Positions 1 through 12,688 of a DNA stretch of 64,000 bases are shown one piece after another. Below the pieces are notes generated by a model. That model did no database searches. It had not been told where the DNA came from and saw only the letters and a program-made list of their open reading frames with translations. Source of the stretch: Carettochelys insculpta (taxonomy: Eukaryota; Chordata; Testudines; Carettochelyidae); assembly GCF_033958435.1 (NCBI RefSeq), contig NC_134137.1:319609501-319673500 (forward strand), in the 5' to 3' direction. Made by a program: the position numbers and the translations under genes. How positions within the stretch are numbered: the first letter of the stretch is position 1; each line of letters opens with the position of its first letter.

Positions 1-410
1 CAGGGATGTGTGCTGGATAGCCCTCCAATTGGTTAACTGTTGATTGCAGTCCTAGCCATCCCAGATCAAAAGGTGAAGCAGCTGAGGTTATGAGCCCTCA
101 CCTCATTTGATGTTAACAGCGAGAGAGATGGAGAAAGATAGTCTGTGAGATTACTTTGGGGAGGAAAGAGTGTAAGAAGAGGCTGGCAGGATGGGCAGGT
201 GGAGTCAGGTTGTAAAACAGAATTTTGGAAAAAGAATGGATAGGCCAGAGTATTAGGGATTGATGCAGAAGTGGCAATACTCAATGCTTTCTAGCTTCTC
301 CTTGCTGTAAGTTTTGGCATTGTTTGGGGATCCCTTCACTCTGGGCTGCTAATCAGCAGAATTTCTGCCAGCAGAATAATCCATAATTAGCTTTTCTCAG
401 CAGTAACTTC
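1..410. other. No recognised feature
   Basis: Moderately AT-rich sequence. I see no credible coding frame and no repeat that I can name. Confidence 0.5.
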
Positions 411-588
411 CAAAGGACTTTACAGAGGAGGTTGGTATCATCTCCATTTTACAGAATGGGAAACAGGCATAGAACAGTTAAGTAACTTGCCTATTTCCAT
501 CCAGTGGACAATAGCAGAAGTGAAAGTAGAATATTGGTCCCCTAAGTGCTAGTCAAGTACCTTATACACTAGGCCACATGCCTCTGTG
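411..588 (+). repeat. MIR-like (CORE-SINE) fragment
   Basis: The stretch contains the MIR-type run of motifs in order: a segment like CATCTCCATTTTACAGA, then GAAACAGGCATAGAACAGTTAAG-like sequence, then AAGTAACTTGCC, and finally a 3' part reading CACTAGGCCACATGCCTCT. This order is characteristic of the amniote MIR family. It is diverged, lacks a clear tRNA-like head and is probably old. Confidence 0.6.
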
Positions 589-1182
589 ATATCTTGACAG
601 TCTGGCATGCTCAGCATTCTGCTGCAGCTTAGAATGATGTGTACTGAATGGCTTCCATACAGACATGTAATTTGCATATGTTAAACTTCCATGCAAGCTT
701 GACAGTACCACTGTGGGCATGTTTAATTCTCTTTCATTGAAGTTGTTTGAACCTGGGAATTAAGCATTAAAGCATGAACTTTTACTTCCTGAGATAAAGG
801 AGTAACCCCATTAGCTGGTAGCAGTAGTAGAGCCTTGTCCTCTTATGTAAACTAGCCCATAGTGAGGACCATCTTGTGACTAATTCTTTGGATGTTTAGT
901 TATTGTTTTCCCGAATCACAATCCACCAACATACACAAAATGCGAGAAACCAAGACATGGAAACCCAACCTTTTATAGGTATAGCTCTTTTACCTTTAGC
1001 CAAGCTCAAAACCATGGGTGTGTGTGTTTCTATGGAATTTGGGAGCTGAAAGGCTTTTGTTAATCTATGAGCACTGCTTCCTAGAAGTTCAGTCCAAATA
1101 GTTTGGTGGCAGTAAAAATTCAGAGCTAGGATGTATCCATGAGTTAGGTTGGAAAGCAAGCATATGGTAAGCCTTCCTTCTT
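589..1182. other. No recognised feature
   Basis: No repeat or coding signal that I can support. Confidence 0.45.
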
Positions 1183-2011
1183 ATGTGCCTGCTTAGGGAA
1201 CAGACAGGAGGTCAGTCCCTGAACACTGGCTGCATCTGGCTATGCAGTGTACCTCCTCACCCACCCCCTGCAATGCTGGTTGAAAAACAAAAGCCCTACT
1301 CCAACCTTGCATGGTTTTACTTTCCCAAAACAGCCAGGCGTGGTTGGTCCTGGAATTCCACAGGGACCATTAGCATCAAATGAAACACTGGGGCACTGAT
1401 TGTGCAAGCTCTTACCTGTTCTGCAGTAGGAGGCGCACAGGTGACGCACATTGTTGAAAGTGTGAGTGGAACTACAAATGGGTGTAAGTCTGTCACTACT
1501 ATGGTTGCTCCAGTACATGCAAGAAACCAGGGCAAAAAGGGCTGGGTGTGGGCAAGTGAAGGGCCCCATCCATACTGGCAATACTTTTGCTACAACACAA
1601 AAACAGATGGTATGGAGCTGCTCTCCAATAGATGTAGCCCTAGATTCTACTGCACTGTGGCCTGTTCATCACTTTTTCATGTTGCACTTCCACGTACTCT
1701 GCACCTGTACCATAGGGGATCAACCCACGTGAAGCTGGGAAACTGATGTTTGACCAGAGAGTAAAAGTAACTTTGCTTTCTTGCTTCTGGACATAAGCAG
1801 GGAAATGGAGGACCAAGGTTCTCCGATATGGGTGCCTTATAAGCTGTTTCCCTCTCGGTTTTTTCCATCCATGTATGTAATACATTTTGTTCTGTACACC
1901 GAGGCTGTGCAGATGTGTACCACCAATAGAAACGCATGCTATGAGTGCTCTGCTACTCAGTTGGGCAGCACCACAATCTCTCTCGGATGGCCAGCCAAGT
2001 GCTCAGCCTAA
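1183..2011 (+). pseudogene. Cys/Trp-rich broken reading frames, possibly decayed retroviral env-like sequence
   Basis: One frame stays open over 1183-1746 except for a single TGA at 1381. A second frame runs over 1781-2011. Both encode Cys-, Trp- and Asn-rich peptides, such as GWVWASEGPHPYWQYFCYN in the first and TNRNACYECSATQLG in the second. The second motif resembles the Asn-x-x-Cys-x-x-Cys pattern near the start of gamma-type endogenous retroviral envelope surface subunits. I see no transmembrane helix, no fusion peptide, no pol next to it and no LTR. The assignment rests on composition and one motif, so it is weak. The alternative is chance open frames in a non-coding segment. Confidence 0.2.
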
Positions 2012-3440
2012 AGGCAAACATGCTCATAAGTCACTCTTCACTCCATAAGCAGAAGATTACATAAAAACGGCTCCAGATTTGGTACCGGATCCCCTATATC
2101 ACTTTTTATACACTGAGTGTCCCCCTTTTCTACTTCCTCTGTGTCAGGAAAAAAGTTACATTAGTAACATCATTGTCACGAACAAAACCATGTGAGTAAA
2201 GTTTAAAACAAGCAAACAAACAAAGCCTGAAATTCTGTTTTGAGTTCTCTCACACCTAGAGAATAATTAATGCCACAGTTTTGCAAAGTGGTCCCACTTT
2301 GGTTTGGTTGACACTGGCCCTGGACTGAACCAATGGTAATTTATTTTAAATCTAATTAAAGCTGTGCCTGGAAAAAGTAACTTAAACCCTCCAGTGTATC
2401 TCCACAGAAGTTTATGATGTTAAAATGTGATATTGACCTAAAGTGTTAATTGCATTTCTTGAATAGGTCCTTCTCGGTTCTGGAGATATGCATGATATAG
2501 AAAATGAGATAAAATGTGCACTTACTAGCAAAAAGTCTTCTTAATTAGCCTGATACTTACTATTGGCCAGACAAACGCTTATGAAGTATGGCATCGCTGT
2601 CGGCAAAACTATTTATCTGTGTGACACTATATGTCACTTTTGAACTTAGACTTGACATCTATAAAATTACATTTTCATCAAACTGAAAGATCAAACTTCC
2701 TGTGCTGACTCGCTAGGGTCAACAATTTGCAAATGACTGGATTTACCACTTGAACCATAAACCCTTTGTGAATAATTTCATGCATTGATGTTTGATAGCC
2801 TAGGGCTCAGATCATAATTTCTGAGTGAAAGAAGAGTTGTCAAAGCAAAATGAGTTTCCTTTCTGCATACAGGATGACTTACTCCAGAGTGCTTTCTGCT
2901 ATGGTACCTGTTAATTTTCTGTCTAAACTGTTGAATTCCCAAACACAGTAAACATCCTAGCATGAATGTTTCTATTTCCCATGTCTTTTAGTGTCTTTGC
3001 CATAATTCAAAAGGTCAAGCTGCTTCAGCTGTCCAAAATATTTTAATTGATACCAGAAATATTTTCCAGTTGAGAAGCTTTCGACTATTCCCAGGTAGCA
3101 TTTACAGACCCAGCTGAGATCTGAATTTAAGATGAGTGTTCAGAATAGGAAAGCTGTTGTTTGGTACAATTGACTGGGGTGATTAGTGTGTTTTAGCTGT
3201 CTCAGTCCTGCAGCTTAAAGATGGATGAGATGTAATGCACAGTTGGATATTTGGTCTTGAAAATGGTGATAGCCTTATCAGATCCTGCATATATTGGGTA
3301 TGTATCAGATACATGTCTTGGATGCATATCATGCTGATTAGAAGTTGATATGAAACTTTATTCCCATGTGCAGTATTTAAGTAAATACTCATATTTTTAT
3401 AATGCATTAGAAACTGTTATTCTTTTGCTCTTTACTCAAG
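2012..3440. other. No recognised feature
   Basis: AT-rich unique-looking sequence with a short AACA/AACAAAC run near 2207-2224. No gene or named repeat is visible. Confidence 0.45.
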
Positions 3441-4151
3441 AGCCGTGTCTACACGTGCACGCTACTTCGAAGTAGCGGCACTAACTTCGAAATAGCACCC
3501 GTCATGGCTACACGTGTTGGGCGCTATTTCAATGTTAACATCGACGTTAGGCGGTGAGACGTCGAAGCCGCTAACCCCATGAGGGGATGGGAATAGCGCC
3601 CTACTACGAAGTTGAATGTCGAAGTAGGGCACGTGTAGACGATCAGCATCCTGCAACATCGAAATAGCGGGGTCCGCCATGGCAGCCATCAGCTGAGGGG
3701 TTGAGATACACTCTCTCTCCAGCCCCTGCGGGGCTCTATGGTCACCATGGGCAGCAGCCCTTAGCCCAGGGCTTCTGGCTGCTGCTGCTGCAGCTGGGGA
3801 TCCATGCTGCATGCACAGGGTCTGCAATCAGTTGTTGGCTCTGTGGATCTTGTGTTGTTTAGTGCAACTGTGTCTGGGAGGAGCTCTTTAAGGGAGCGGC
3901 TTGCTGTTGAGTCTGCCCTTTGACCCTGTCTGCAGCTGTGCCTGGCACCCTTATTTCGATGTGTGCTACTTTGGCGTGTAGATGTTCCCTCGCAGCGCCT
4001 ATTTCGATGTGGTGCTGCGCAACGTCGATGTTGAACGTCGACGTTGCCAGCCCTGGAAGACGTGTAGATGTTATTCATCGAAATAGCCTATTTCGATGTC
4101 GCTACATCAAAATAAGCTACTTCGATGTAGGCTTCACGTGTAGACATAGCT
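3441..4151 (+). mobile_element. 711-bp Harbinger-type non-autonomous element, copy 1
   Basis: The ends are AGCCGTGTCTACACGTG and, on the other strand, AGCTATGTCTACACGTG. The subterminal regions are full of TTCGAA and ATCGA motifs. The left 250 bases match in order the left end of the 3.19-kb element at 50607, including the GGGGTCCGCCATGGC block at 3670. The right 270 bases match its right end, including TGTCTGGGAGGAGC. A second copy of identical length lies inverted at 59394-60104. Two overlapping minus-strand frames (3462-3827, 121 codons; 3761-4078, 105 codons) are open in both copies, but they look like fortuitous Ala/Arg-rich frames. The flanks AAG and AAA are not a perfect duplication. 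It carries no transposase. Confidence 0.8.
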
Positions 4152-4673
4152 AAACAGTGTAATATGAATGAACTGTCTGGGCATAGTCTAGTTTGAATAT
4201 CCACATTTATGAATTATATACAACAACGAAGACTGAGCTACATGTAACACACTGCTACTCAGGTGAAGTTCTAAATGTAGAACTGACATAACAACATTAA
4301 AAGGCTCACAAATTATTCAGATACTGCCCAATTGCTGTACAGTCATATTCATCCCCCTTCAAAGTAAAGGTACGTGAAAAGTTACAAATCCATTTTTTTC
4401 ATTACATGTACAACCTGTTGTGAATGAGTTTGAGAGGTACATCATGACTTCTCTGTACTTTCAGGTGACGCTGTACTGAGAACTTCTTTCTTCTCTGTAA
4501 TGTTAGGGCCACTACACTGTTAGTATCTGTTAGTATCAGTGAACCTCAGATCTTTTATATCCATCACGCATCGTCTACACCAATATCCTGGACTCTGTAT
4601 TTTCAGCAAGCATGACCAGTGTAGAATATCCTGTAGTTATGTTTGAAAGCAGACACAGGTGTCTTTTATTATA
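4152..4673. other. No recognised feature
   Basis: Unique-looking AT-rich sequence. Confidence 0.4.
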
Positions 4674-4887
4674 TAAGGAGATATACATATCTCATAGAGC
4701 TGGAAGGGACCTCCTGAGGTCATCCTGTGCAGTCCTCTGCCTTCTTGGCAGGACCAAGCACCGTCTCTGACAGATTTTTTTTTAAATCTATTTGCCCCAG
4801 ACCCCTAAATGGTCGCCTCAAAGAATGAGCTCTCAATTCTGGGTTTACAAGGCCAATTTGTACACCACTGAGCTATCTTCTTCATGA
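4674..4887 (-). repeat. tRNA-derived SINE with CR1-like 3' end
   Basis: Read on the minus strand, the element starts with a tRNA-like head containing TAGCTCAGTGGTGTACA (A-box region) and TTGTAAACCCAGAATTGAG. It continues through GGGGCAAATAGATTT-like sequence and ends in GACCTCAGGAGGTCCCTTCCAGCTCTATGAG, followed by a GATATGTATATCTCC tail. The same layout occurs at 15333 and 45081. The 3' portion resembles the 3' end of the CR1 elements in this window, as is known for turtle Pol III SINEs. Confidence 0.85.
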
Positions 4888-5617
4888 CCTTTGGTATTAC
4901 TTCTACTTGATAAGATAGAGAATCAAGCTATGATATAATCACTCTAAGTTTCTAGAAAATATTATTGAATACCACCTCTATAGTGAACATGTCCATATTT
5001 TCATGGCTTGCAGGGTTTGTGTTTCTCTTGCAATGCTCAGGGCATGGGTCTGCTTCCCAGTCTCTTTTAACAAGTCTTTCTTTGGTTCTGTGTCTACAGT
5101 AGGAGGTAAATGAAGCTGTAGAGTGTAACAAAGCACACCCACCAGTGTAGGGGCAGCCAAGAGCAGTTGAAAAGCAAATTCAGAAGTGCATGTAGGATGC
5201 ACTGTATATTGACTTCAATGAACTTTGGAGCAGATAGAATTTAACAGGAAGTGGCAACCTTTACATAGGGTTTCTGAATCATTCCACATTAAAATAAAAT
5301 TCAGACAAAACCCTTGTAGGTTATAATAATGTTGTTTTTTGCATATCAGTGTCTCTTTATTTCTGTCTGCACAAAACTGCAATGCAACCCAAAACATTTA
5401 AATAAGGAACAAAAGAGAGAGACCTATCTCATTCATTGAAGCACCAGGGTGTAAATAAACGTATTTATGAATCCCATCTTAGTAACATTAAGCTCCTTCA
5501 GAATGTATGGCACAGTGCCCTGAGTGCTCCATTTGCAGAAGTGCCAGAGCCATACCAGCCTTTGCCCCAAGTCTGTGCCTATCACATCCAACTGAAGCCT
5601 GTACTTATTCAGTCTAT
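4888..5617. other. No recognised feature
   Basis: No repeat or coding signal that I can support. Confidence 0.4.
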
Positions 5618-6020
5618 GACTACATCTACACTACAGCAATCCTTCGAAAGCAGTTCTTCCAGAAGATCTCTTCCAAAACATTTGTCGAAAGAGCACGTCC
5701 ACACACAAAACAGATCGAAAAAATCAATCCCTTCTTTCAACAGAGAGCATCCACACAGTCCCTGCTCTTTCAAAAGAACAGGACAGGGTTCGAAAAATCT
5801 GGCACCATGAGGACTGCTCTTTCGAAAAAAGGTCCCCTAGGTGCCTACACACTTTTTTTTCCAAAAGAATCTTTTGGGAGAGGAAGAGGAACCCCAGAAA
5901 AAGCTCTGTGTTCTTCCAATTTAATATCAAAAGAATGCATTTTGCGTGTAGCTGCTCTGCAGGATTTTTCAAAAGAGCCCTGGCTTTTTGGAAAAAAAAC
6001 TCGCTAGTATACACATAGCC
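5618..6020 (+). mobile_element. TTCGAAAG-rich MITE (family B), copy 1
   Basis: The ends are GACTACATCTACACTACAGC and, from the other side, GGCTATGTGTATACTAGC. The interior is made of repeated CTTTCGAAAG/CTTTTCAAAAG-type motifs. Related copies lie at 41874-42315 (same orientation) and 46934-47381 (opposite). The flanking triplets are TAT and TAA, an imperfect match to a TWA duplication. A long open frame (5507-6007) crosses the element but begins outside it and is not a gene. Confidence 0.75.
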
Positions 6021-6350
6021 TAAATGTTACAGTAATATTTTAAAGACATATTCTAATCTTATAGTGGACCACATCTAGAGTTCTTTACTCCATTTTCAAC
6101 TCAATCCTTACTCAAGCCATTCATTTCACCCAGAATGTTAAAAATAAATCTCAGAATTGTTACAAATCACTATATAAAGTTGTTTCTCTTATACACAGGG
6201 GAGAAATCACTTAAAGTCAATTTCCTATTACAAAGCTTCAGGACTGCAGTTCTTCAGTTATTTTGTGCTCTTAGAAAGAGGTGCACATGTCTAAGTAGTA
6301 ACTCTTAATAGAATTGCCTGTTACTTTGGGGCATGCTCATCTATCATCTT
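6021..6350. other. No recognised feature
   Basis: AT-rich sequence between two transposons. Confidence 0.4.
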
Positions 6351-6670
6351 CCTGAAGGGGAGCTCTAAAAAGGAGGGTGAGAAACTGTCCTCAGTGGTGT
6401 CAGATAGCAGAACAAGGAGCAATGGCCTGAAGTTGAAGAGGGAGAGGTGTAGGTTAGATATTAGGAAAAATTACTTCACCAGGAGGGTGGTGAAGCATTG
6501 GAATGCGTTGCCTAGAGAGGTGGTGGATTCTCTATTCCCTCAAGGTTTTTAAGTCCTGGCTTGACAAGGTCCTTGCTGGGATGACGTAGTGGGGGTTGAT
6601 CCTGCTTGAAGCAGGGGGCTGAACTAGATGACCTGATAAAGTCCCTTCCAGCCCTATGATTCTATGATTA
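6351..6670 (+). mobile_element. CR1 LINE 3' fragment
   Basis: This is the last part of CR1 ORF2 and its 3' untranslated region. The peptide traces RNKEQWPEVEE-type sequence and then [22 protein letters not shown] sequence. It ends with the CR1 signature GGGGGCTGAACTAGATGACC, then CCCTTCCAGCCCTATGATTC and an ATTCTATG repeat. The 5' end is truncated, as usual for CR1. The copy at 48648-48898 is of the same subtype. Confidence 0.9.
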
Positions 6671-9250
6671 TGGTTACTCCTTTTGAGGGAGGGGAGATGA
6701 TAATTCTATCAATGTGCTGCTCGTGTTACCTGTGTTCTCAAATGGAGCTCTACTTCTTCCTTGGGCCGGTCCCCTCCCAATTGACTTAGTCTGCAGCATC
6801 TAGGTGGGCTAGGTTCTTCCTACCCTAGGATCAGATGAACCCATACAAACTCACAGACACTACAGGAGCACATCTGAGGGGGCTGATTGATCAGTACTCA
6901 CAAGCCAACCCCTTGTATGTCCCTGGATTCAGCGGGGTGGGTTGCACAGCAGTGCCAGGCTGTGACCTTCATGTGCCTTTGGACTCAGTAGTCTGGATTT
7001 AGACAGCACTTTAAACTGCTACCCTCCTTTGCCCCCAGATTCATCACCTCCCTGTCCACCCTTTTACACCATGACTGTTCTGCTAGTAACCCATTTGATG
7101 AGCAAACCCCACAGGATTCTGGAGTGGTACTGGGATCTTTAGCTTAGGTACAAGGGCCATTGTTGCAGAGTGAATGGGGAAACCGAAACAACACTCCTTA
7201 GTAGTGTGGACGGGTGGGGGAGGCGGAGAGAGAAAAGCAACCAGCTTAGCCATAAGCATTATTTCTAGATAGTAACCATACCAAATAAAATAGCTACAAT
7301 AATAAATCTAAATCAAATTTGATTACAAATGTTAGGACTAGCAAATGGTAACTGATTGCACAAGGCAAAGTTAGGCTATGCCTAGAGAGGTGGGAGAGAG
7401 AGAGCTCACTAATCACTCCATGATGCTTGAACTGATCCGGCCTCTCAGGTGGTGATAGTAATGGGGCTCAGAGTGTTGGAGACAGGCAGAGCAGAGGCCC
7501 CAGCATGCTCAGTGAGGAGAAGATGAAGTCCCAATGGAACTGATGCAGAGTTTAGATGCAGGTCTCAGAACACTTTACATGAGTGTAAGTAGGGGGTCTT
7601 AGTAGGGAAAAACAGTGGTTCAAGAAGGAAGAGTAGATTTGTTTATGAGTAAACAGATGGTTCAAAGAACCATTCTAAAGTAGTTCTGTTTAGGCAAGGC
7701 AGTAGAAACTGATCATTCCTGGCTAGGCAGCCTGTTCCTTTGAGGAAGTTCATAATGCAGTCAGGCAGTTTCACTATTTCGATACTAGTCAAGGATTTAT
7801 TACTAAAATTGGTTTGATAATTACTAATCTGAGTGTGGGTAGGCCTGGGATCATTAGCATCCGAAGCAGAGACTTCCCATCAGGCAATGCTTTTCTGCTT
7901 TCTCTGTCCCAGAGTTCTGGGAAATTCTTGCTTTGGAATCTTTGTTCCCCATTCTGTGTGCTAATGGAGATGGCAGCTGCCAGCCTGCTAGCTCGGCTCC
8001 ACCCCCAGCCACCAGCAGCCTCTGCTCCTGGGGCTCTCTTGTACGATCACAGATGTTGCTGGACCAGAGAGTCTTGGACCAAAGCAATACAACATGTAGT
8101 CATCGGAAGGCTTGCTAGGTCATACCCTGAGTATAAGAAGATACAACAACCAATTTTTTCCCTCACAATTTATATGTAAATTCTCTAATTCTGTTAATAG
8201 TTTTGCATTGGCTGTGCTCACAAGAATGGGCTGACACTTTCATTCACTACCAGGTAATATAATACTTAATTATAGTCCTTATTCAATAGAATTGTTGCTT
8301 TTGTTTTCATTCAGGCTGAAAGAGGGAGATCTATATTTTTTGATATTTGCAAAAGGAGCACTTCAGATGGCAGGACAAGGGTCCTCTACTTCCTGATCTC
8401 CCCTGGAGGTGCTCTTGAGAGGAGTTAATTGCCGTGGTCAACTCGCCTCTTTGACTGGTCTTTTGACTGATCTCCTCCAAAGGCAAGTATGGCTCAGTGA
8501 AAGTACGTTTCATGTGTCACCTTTACTGTACTCATGGCTTGATTTCTCACAGCCTACCTGCATCAAATTTCCACCTGAAGTTCTCCTAAGCCTTTCATAA
8601 GTTGGAATTGTTTTACAGTTTGTTGTTGCTGAGACAATATAAACTGCCTGCGCTGTCTTGCATCAGAATCATGATCTGCTTGGTTAATAATGAACACAGT
8701 TGAGCATAGACATTCCTTCTTTCCTTTGAGTTTTAATTTTCAGTCATACTTGTTCTTTTATACTAGGGTCCAAAAGAAGTAGTTTTCCAGGGTTTAGGCA
8801 CAGCAGGAGAAACACCAAAGTCACTAAAAATTGCATGTCTTAAAATGTGCCCCTTTTGGGGTAAGTTGCTCATTGTTTTTCTTTCTTTTTACAATAGCAT
8901 CATAACTAAGTCAGTGATTCCAAAAATCCCTGATTTTCATTTCACATCTGGCTTCCACCAAACATCTAGAATAACATGAAAGCAAGTTTCTTAGTGGAAA
9001 CAGCCATGTAATTTTGAGATCCAGTTTTGCCGTTTGTCATTTCAAGCTTCAAAGTTACCTGTAAGCAGTTTTGATTCAACGTAGATTTATCTTGGAGCAA
9101 AATAGATCAAGTCTCCTGGATATTAATAGCATTAAGTAACGCAGAGTAGACTACTGGTACAATCTGTTCTTCTGCTCATTATAGGTGAGGCCAGCAGCAC
9201 TGACTACTAAGATTATCCAACTCTTCCCATTATTCTACCTTGTTTGCACA
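6671..9250. other. No gene; possible unidentified decayed repeat at about 6700-8170
   Basis: The stretch 6700-8170 is less AT-rich and has the look of an old LTR-type or other dispersed repeat, but I could not recognise a family, duplicated termini or a coding domain. The open frame at 7814-8179 has no recognisable domain. From 8180 to 9250 I see nothing. Confidence 0.3.
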
Positions 9251-9252
9251 TA

Positions 9253-9595
9253 CAGTAAACTCTTGTTTAACCAATCTTTGATTAACCTGCACACTCGAAT
9301 AACTGGCATGACTCACAGCTGAGCAGATCTGTTCAGCGGACACCAGGCAGGAGCATGGAGAAGCAGCCTCAGGGCTGGGGTTTGTGCACAGAAGGGGAGA
9401 GCAACACCCCGAACCCACCCCAGGGAGGGGGCCAGCCCTCTCAGAGTTGCCTAGCTTCTCTCCGTGCTGCATTTGAGTACAGAGGACAGGCTCCTCTCAT
9501 CTCCCACCCAGCATGAGTACTCTTGATTATCCAGAATATCTGATTATCCAGCAACCTCCCGGTCGCGTGGATGCGGGATATCAAAGAGTTTGCTG
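9253..9595. mobile_element. Non-autonomous pogo/Tigger-type (Tc1/mariner) MITE
   Basis: The 343-bp element begins CAGTAAACTCTTGTTTAACC, and its other end read inward is CAGCAAACTCTTTGATATCC, so the first 13 bases match except one. It is flanked by TA on both sides (9251-9252 and 9596-9597), the duplication typical of Tc1/mariner transposons. The interior is GC-rich with no transposase, so it is a MITE mobilised in trans. The terminal CAG and TTAACC/TTATCC motifs favour pogo/Tigger over Tc1. Confidence 0.75.
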
Positions 9596-9597
9596 TA

Positions 9598-12183
9598 CTC
9601 ATCGTTTTGCCATACTTTAATCATTTGGACTAATGTGCCTCAGGCTAAATATACATTTGGAACATTCTTAGAATGAGAATCAGAAAAAATACACCGTGCT
9701 GAATGCCCTGTTAAATGCTGGCAACCCGCTCTATCGACTCCATGTTTTGGAGAAGAAACCTGAAATTTGACAGGAAGGTGATCTTTGGGTCAGGCATGTG
9801 CCTCTTGTTGTCTCTGTGAAAATCTGCCCAAACTTAGCCACATTATCAACCTTTGAAAATTTACAGTTTTAGCAGCTAAAATCTCCGGAGATCTCATCCT
9901 TGCTGAGCATGCTTCGTTCCCTCACCTCCCCTACATGTGATCAGATTGTGGTCACACTACTCCATCCAGGGCAGTGGAGCATGCTCTGGCATGGAACAAC
10001 AGGGCCTCTTCAAGACTTTCCCATAACTGCTGCCCTAGCTGAGGTGAGGCTGGAGACCCGTCTCTCTTGTGCTCACAATGATTCCTCTGCTGGTTCCTAG
10101 GCTTAGCAGAGAAGGAAGCTGCCTGATTTGAAAGCAGAGGAAACAAGACATGAGTAGATAACGTGAGAGGGTCAGTGCACTCAATCTAAGGTAGCAGATG
10201 CCAATAAAATAACCTTCAGAGAGCTGTGACAGGGCTTGAAGGTGAGGACAAGACATTTGACCCTGATGTGGTGAAACATGGGAAGAAAGCCCCTAATCAT
10301 TTTTGTAGTATCTTAAGCACCTGTTCTGATCTTAGCACAGATATTTATGCAGTCTGACAATTTGGGTAGCATTTCAATTAATCAAACATCACCATAAAGG
10401 ATCAGTTATGCTTCCAAGTTCTCATCTTTTATGTAGGTTTTAATTCTGTATTAACCACTCAGAGCTTTGCTTGTACTGTCCATTCTGTAAATTAATTTGG
10501 GCTTTTTACTCCCAGAAACTTTAAACTATCTTTACTTTTTCCTGCAGGTTTAGCTCAAGAATAAGCTCCGTCACTTTAGTCTGGCACAATATGGAGTAGT
10601 GTAGGTGATGCTGGGTGGAGGAGCACTATAATGCTGATCTTAGAGTTAGTATCTTCCTGAGTTAGTACAGGTACTTCCCAGAATAGGCTGCTTCTTCTAA
10701 TCAATGAGAACTGCACATGCCTCCCAGCATCTTTCTAAATACACCACTGCTCCTTTCTTCAGTGTATTGTGTTTAGAGAAGCAATTTGAAAGATGCTATA
10801 CTCCACTGAATGCACTTCTCATAGATAATCACTGAATTCACTTTAAAAAATAATAATAATATATCATTAAAGTCAGAAATCCCTTGAATTAAAGTCTCTT
10901 TAATAGAATCAGCATAAATACTCCAAATTGTGTGGAAATGATGTATGATACAATGTCAGTACAGAACAGAGACTGTACATCAACCTTCACACACGCCAAG
11001 CTAATACTGAAGATGGGTCAGGAAATGAGGAACAGTAATTCAGTTTTAATGTTTTAGTAAGCTGTCATCTTATTTAGTTAATATATATGAAGCATTATAC
11101 ACCATTTTTTATTGTGATCAGTCTAGGCTTAAAGGGTTTTTATTACAGCTATCAACATTCCATCCCCCTGAAAAGCAAAAATTCAGGGCATGTGCTATTT
11201 CTTTTATAAATATTAATGGAAACAATATAACTTTTCAAGAACTAATTGGATCATATTTGTATGTATAAATCAGTTATAACTTCAGGGGTTATTTTATTAG
11301 TAAAAATTCCAGAATAATTTCCTCTGTCAAGCAACAAATCAAGAAAAACTTTCCCTTCCACAAACAATAAAAATGATGGTCATTAAAATATTCCCATATA
11401 ATTAAACTATTGTAATTAGTATTATTACAATTGATTTTTTACATTCCTCTTCCTAGATTCTCAGTCACTTTGGGTAGCTTTAAGGTTGCTCATGAAAATG
11501 GTCTGGTCTCTCTATCGCAGCTCATCTATTTCCATAATGGTTGATTTTACCAGAATCATTCATCTTTGCTGCTCCATCAATGGCCATTAGTGTAGCATGC
11601 TTTTTTTACTGCAAAAACATATTTAAGCACATCAGGGTTTTGTCTTTGGTGATGTTGTTGACTCATTTTTCACTTACATAGATATGTTAAATATTTGACA
11701 CTAAAGCATCCCACAATCTGCATGACAGCTAGAACTGGATATTTCATTTTTAGTAAGTGTAATCAATTATATTTGCCTCCCTTTCTGTTCAAGAATTATG
11801 TGCAGCAGTTTGCAACTTTTGTTAAGTTGCTATCTATCACATTTCATATATATATCATATTTCTCTGAATAACACTTGGCTCAACTGTGAAAAATTTATT
11901 GAAAATGTTTAAAATTCAAGCAGTTTTGACTGGACTTAGCTCACATGGTATATTTCTTTTCCCCAAAATTAGATGCATATAACTTCTAGATTCAATTTTC
12001 TGTTTCAGGTGCTCACATTTTTCATTTAAATTTTATTTTCCATGATATTTTCTAGTAACACAAAAAAATTGCAGTGAACAATGTATCCAATTAATTTACT
12101 TCTTTTACAAAAGCTATCAGCACAATAGTTTCTTCACTTTATTCAGTATTGAAAATAATTCTATTTAGATTATTTTAATGGTC
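9598..12183. other. No recognised feature
   Basis: AT-rich, especially 10840-12180, with many poly-A and poly-T runs. No gene or named repeat is seen. Confidence 0.45.
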
Positions 12184-12189
12184 TCATGT

Positions 12190-12680
12190 TTTCTGGGACA
12201 GTTTTGTATAATCATATAAACAGGTGAAAAGCAGAACCAAGTAAAATCTAGACCATCCTTGACAAATGTTTGTCAAACTTGTTTTTAAAATCCTCCTTTG
12301 GTAACTTCTCCAGTCCTTAACTATCCTTGTACTTGGAACATTTTTCCTAATATCAGACGTAAATCTCCTTGGGCATGTATGAAGCAGCTTGCTTCTTGTC
12401 CTACCTTCAGTGATCAAGGAGAGCAATTGATCATGGTTCTCTTTATAACAGCCCTTAACATAGTTGAAGAATATTAGCCCCATGCTCAGTCTTTTCTGAA
12501 AACTTTATATCCCCATTTTTAACCTTGCCTCACGTGTCAGATTTCCAAGATCTTTTATCATTTTATTATTTTGTTTCCCTCCTCTGGACAATTTGTTTAA
12601 ACTTTTTGTCCACATCTTTGTTTAATGAGTGCTGCACAAAACTAGACACAAAACTCCAGCTTAGTCCCCTCCAAATATAT
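12190..12680 (-). mobile_element. Old CR1 LINE fragment
   Basis: On the minus strand the frame 12483-12184 keeps the CR1 C-terminal pattern: KGCYKENHDQLLSLI, then RTRSKLL, FTSDIRKNV and VKDWRSYQ. Upstream, at 12680-12490, degraded matches to LEYCVQFW- and EKVQRRATKMI-type sequence can be traced. It is strongly diverged and broken by stops, so it is older than the copy just beside it at 12689. Confidence 0.7.
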
Positions 12681-12688
12681 TAGCCTTT

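Noticed and set aside
3462..4078. Two overlapping Ala/Arg/Gln-rich frames (121 and 105 codons) open in both 711-bp elements.
   Set aside because: They overlap on the same strand in different frames, start within terminal repeats and have no domain. Their conservation is explained by near-identical recent copies.
5507..6007. 166-codon frame across family B MITE.
   Set aside because: It begins in flanking sequence and runs through inverted TTCGAAAG motifs, with Lys/Ser/Phe-rich low-complexity content. Similar fortuitous frames occur in the other copies.
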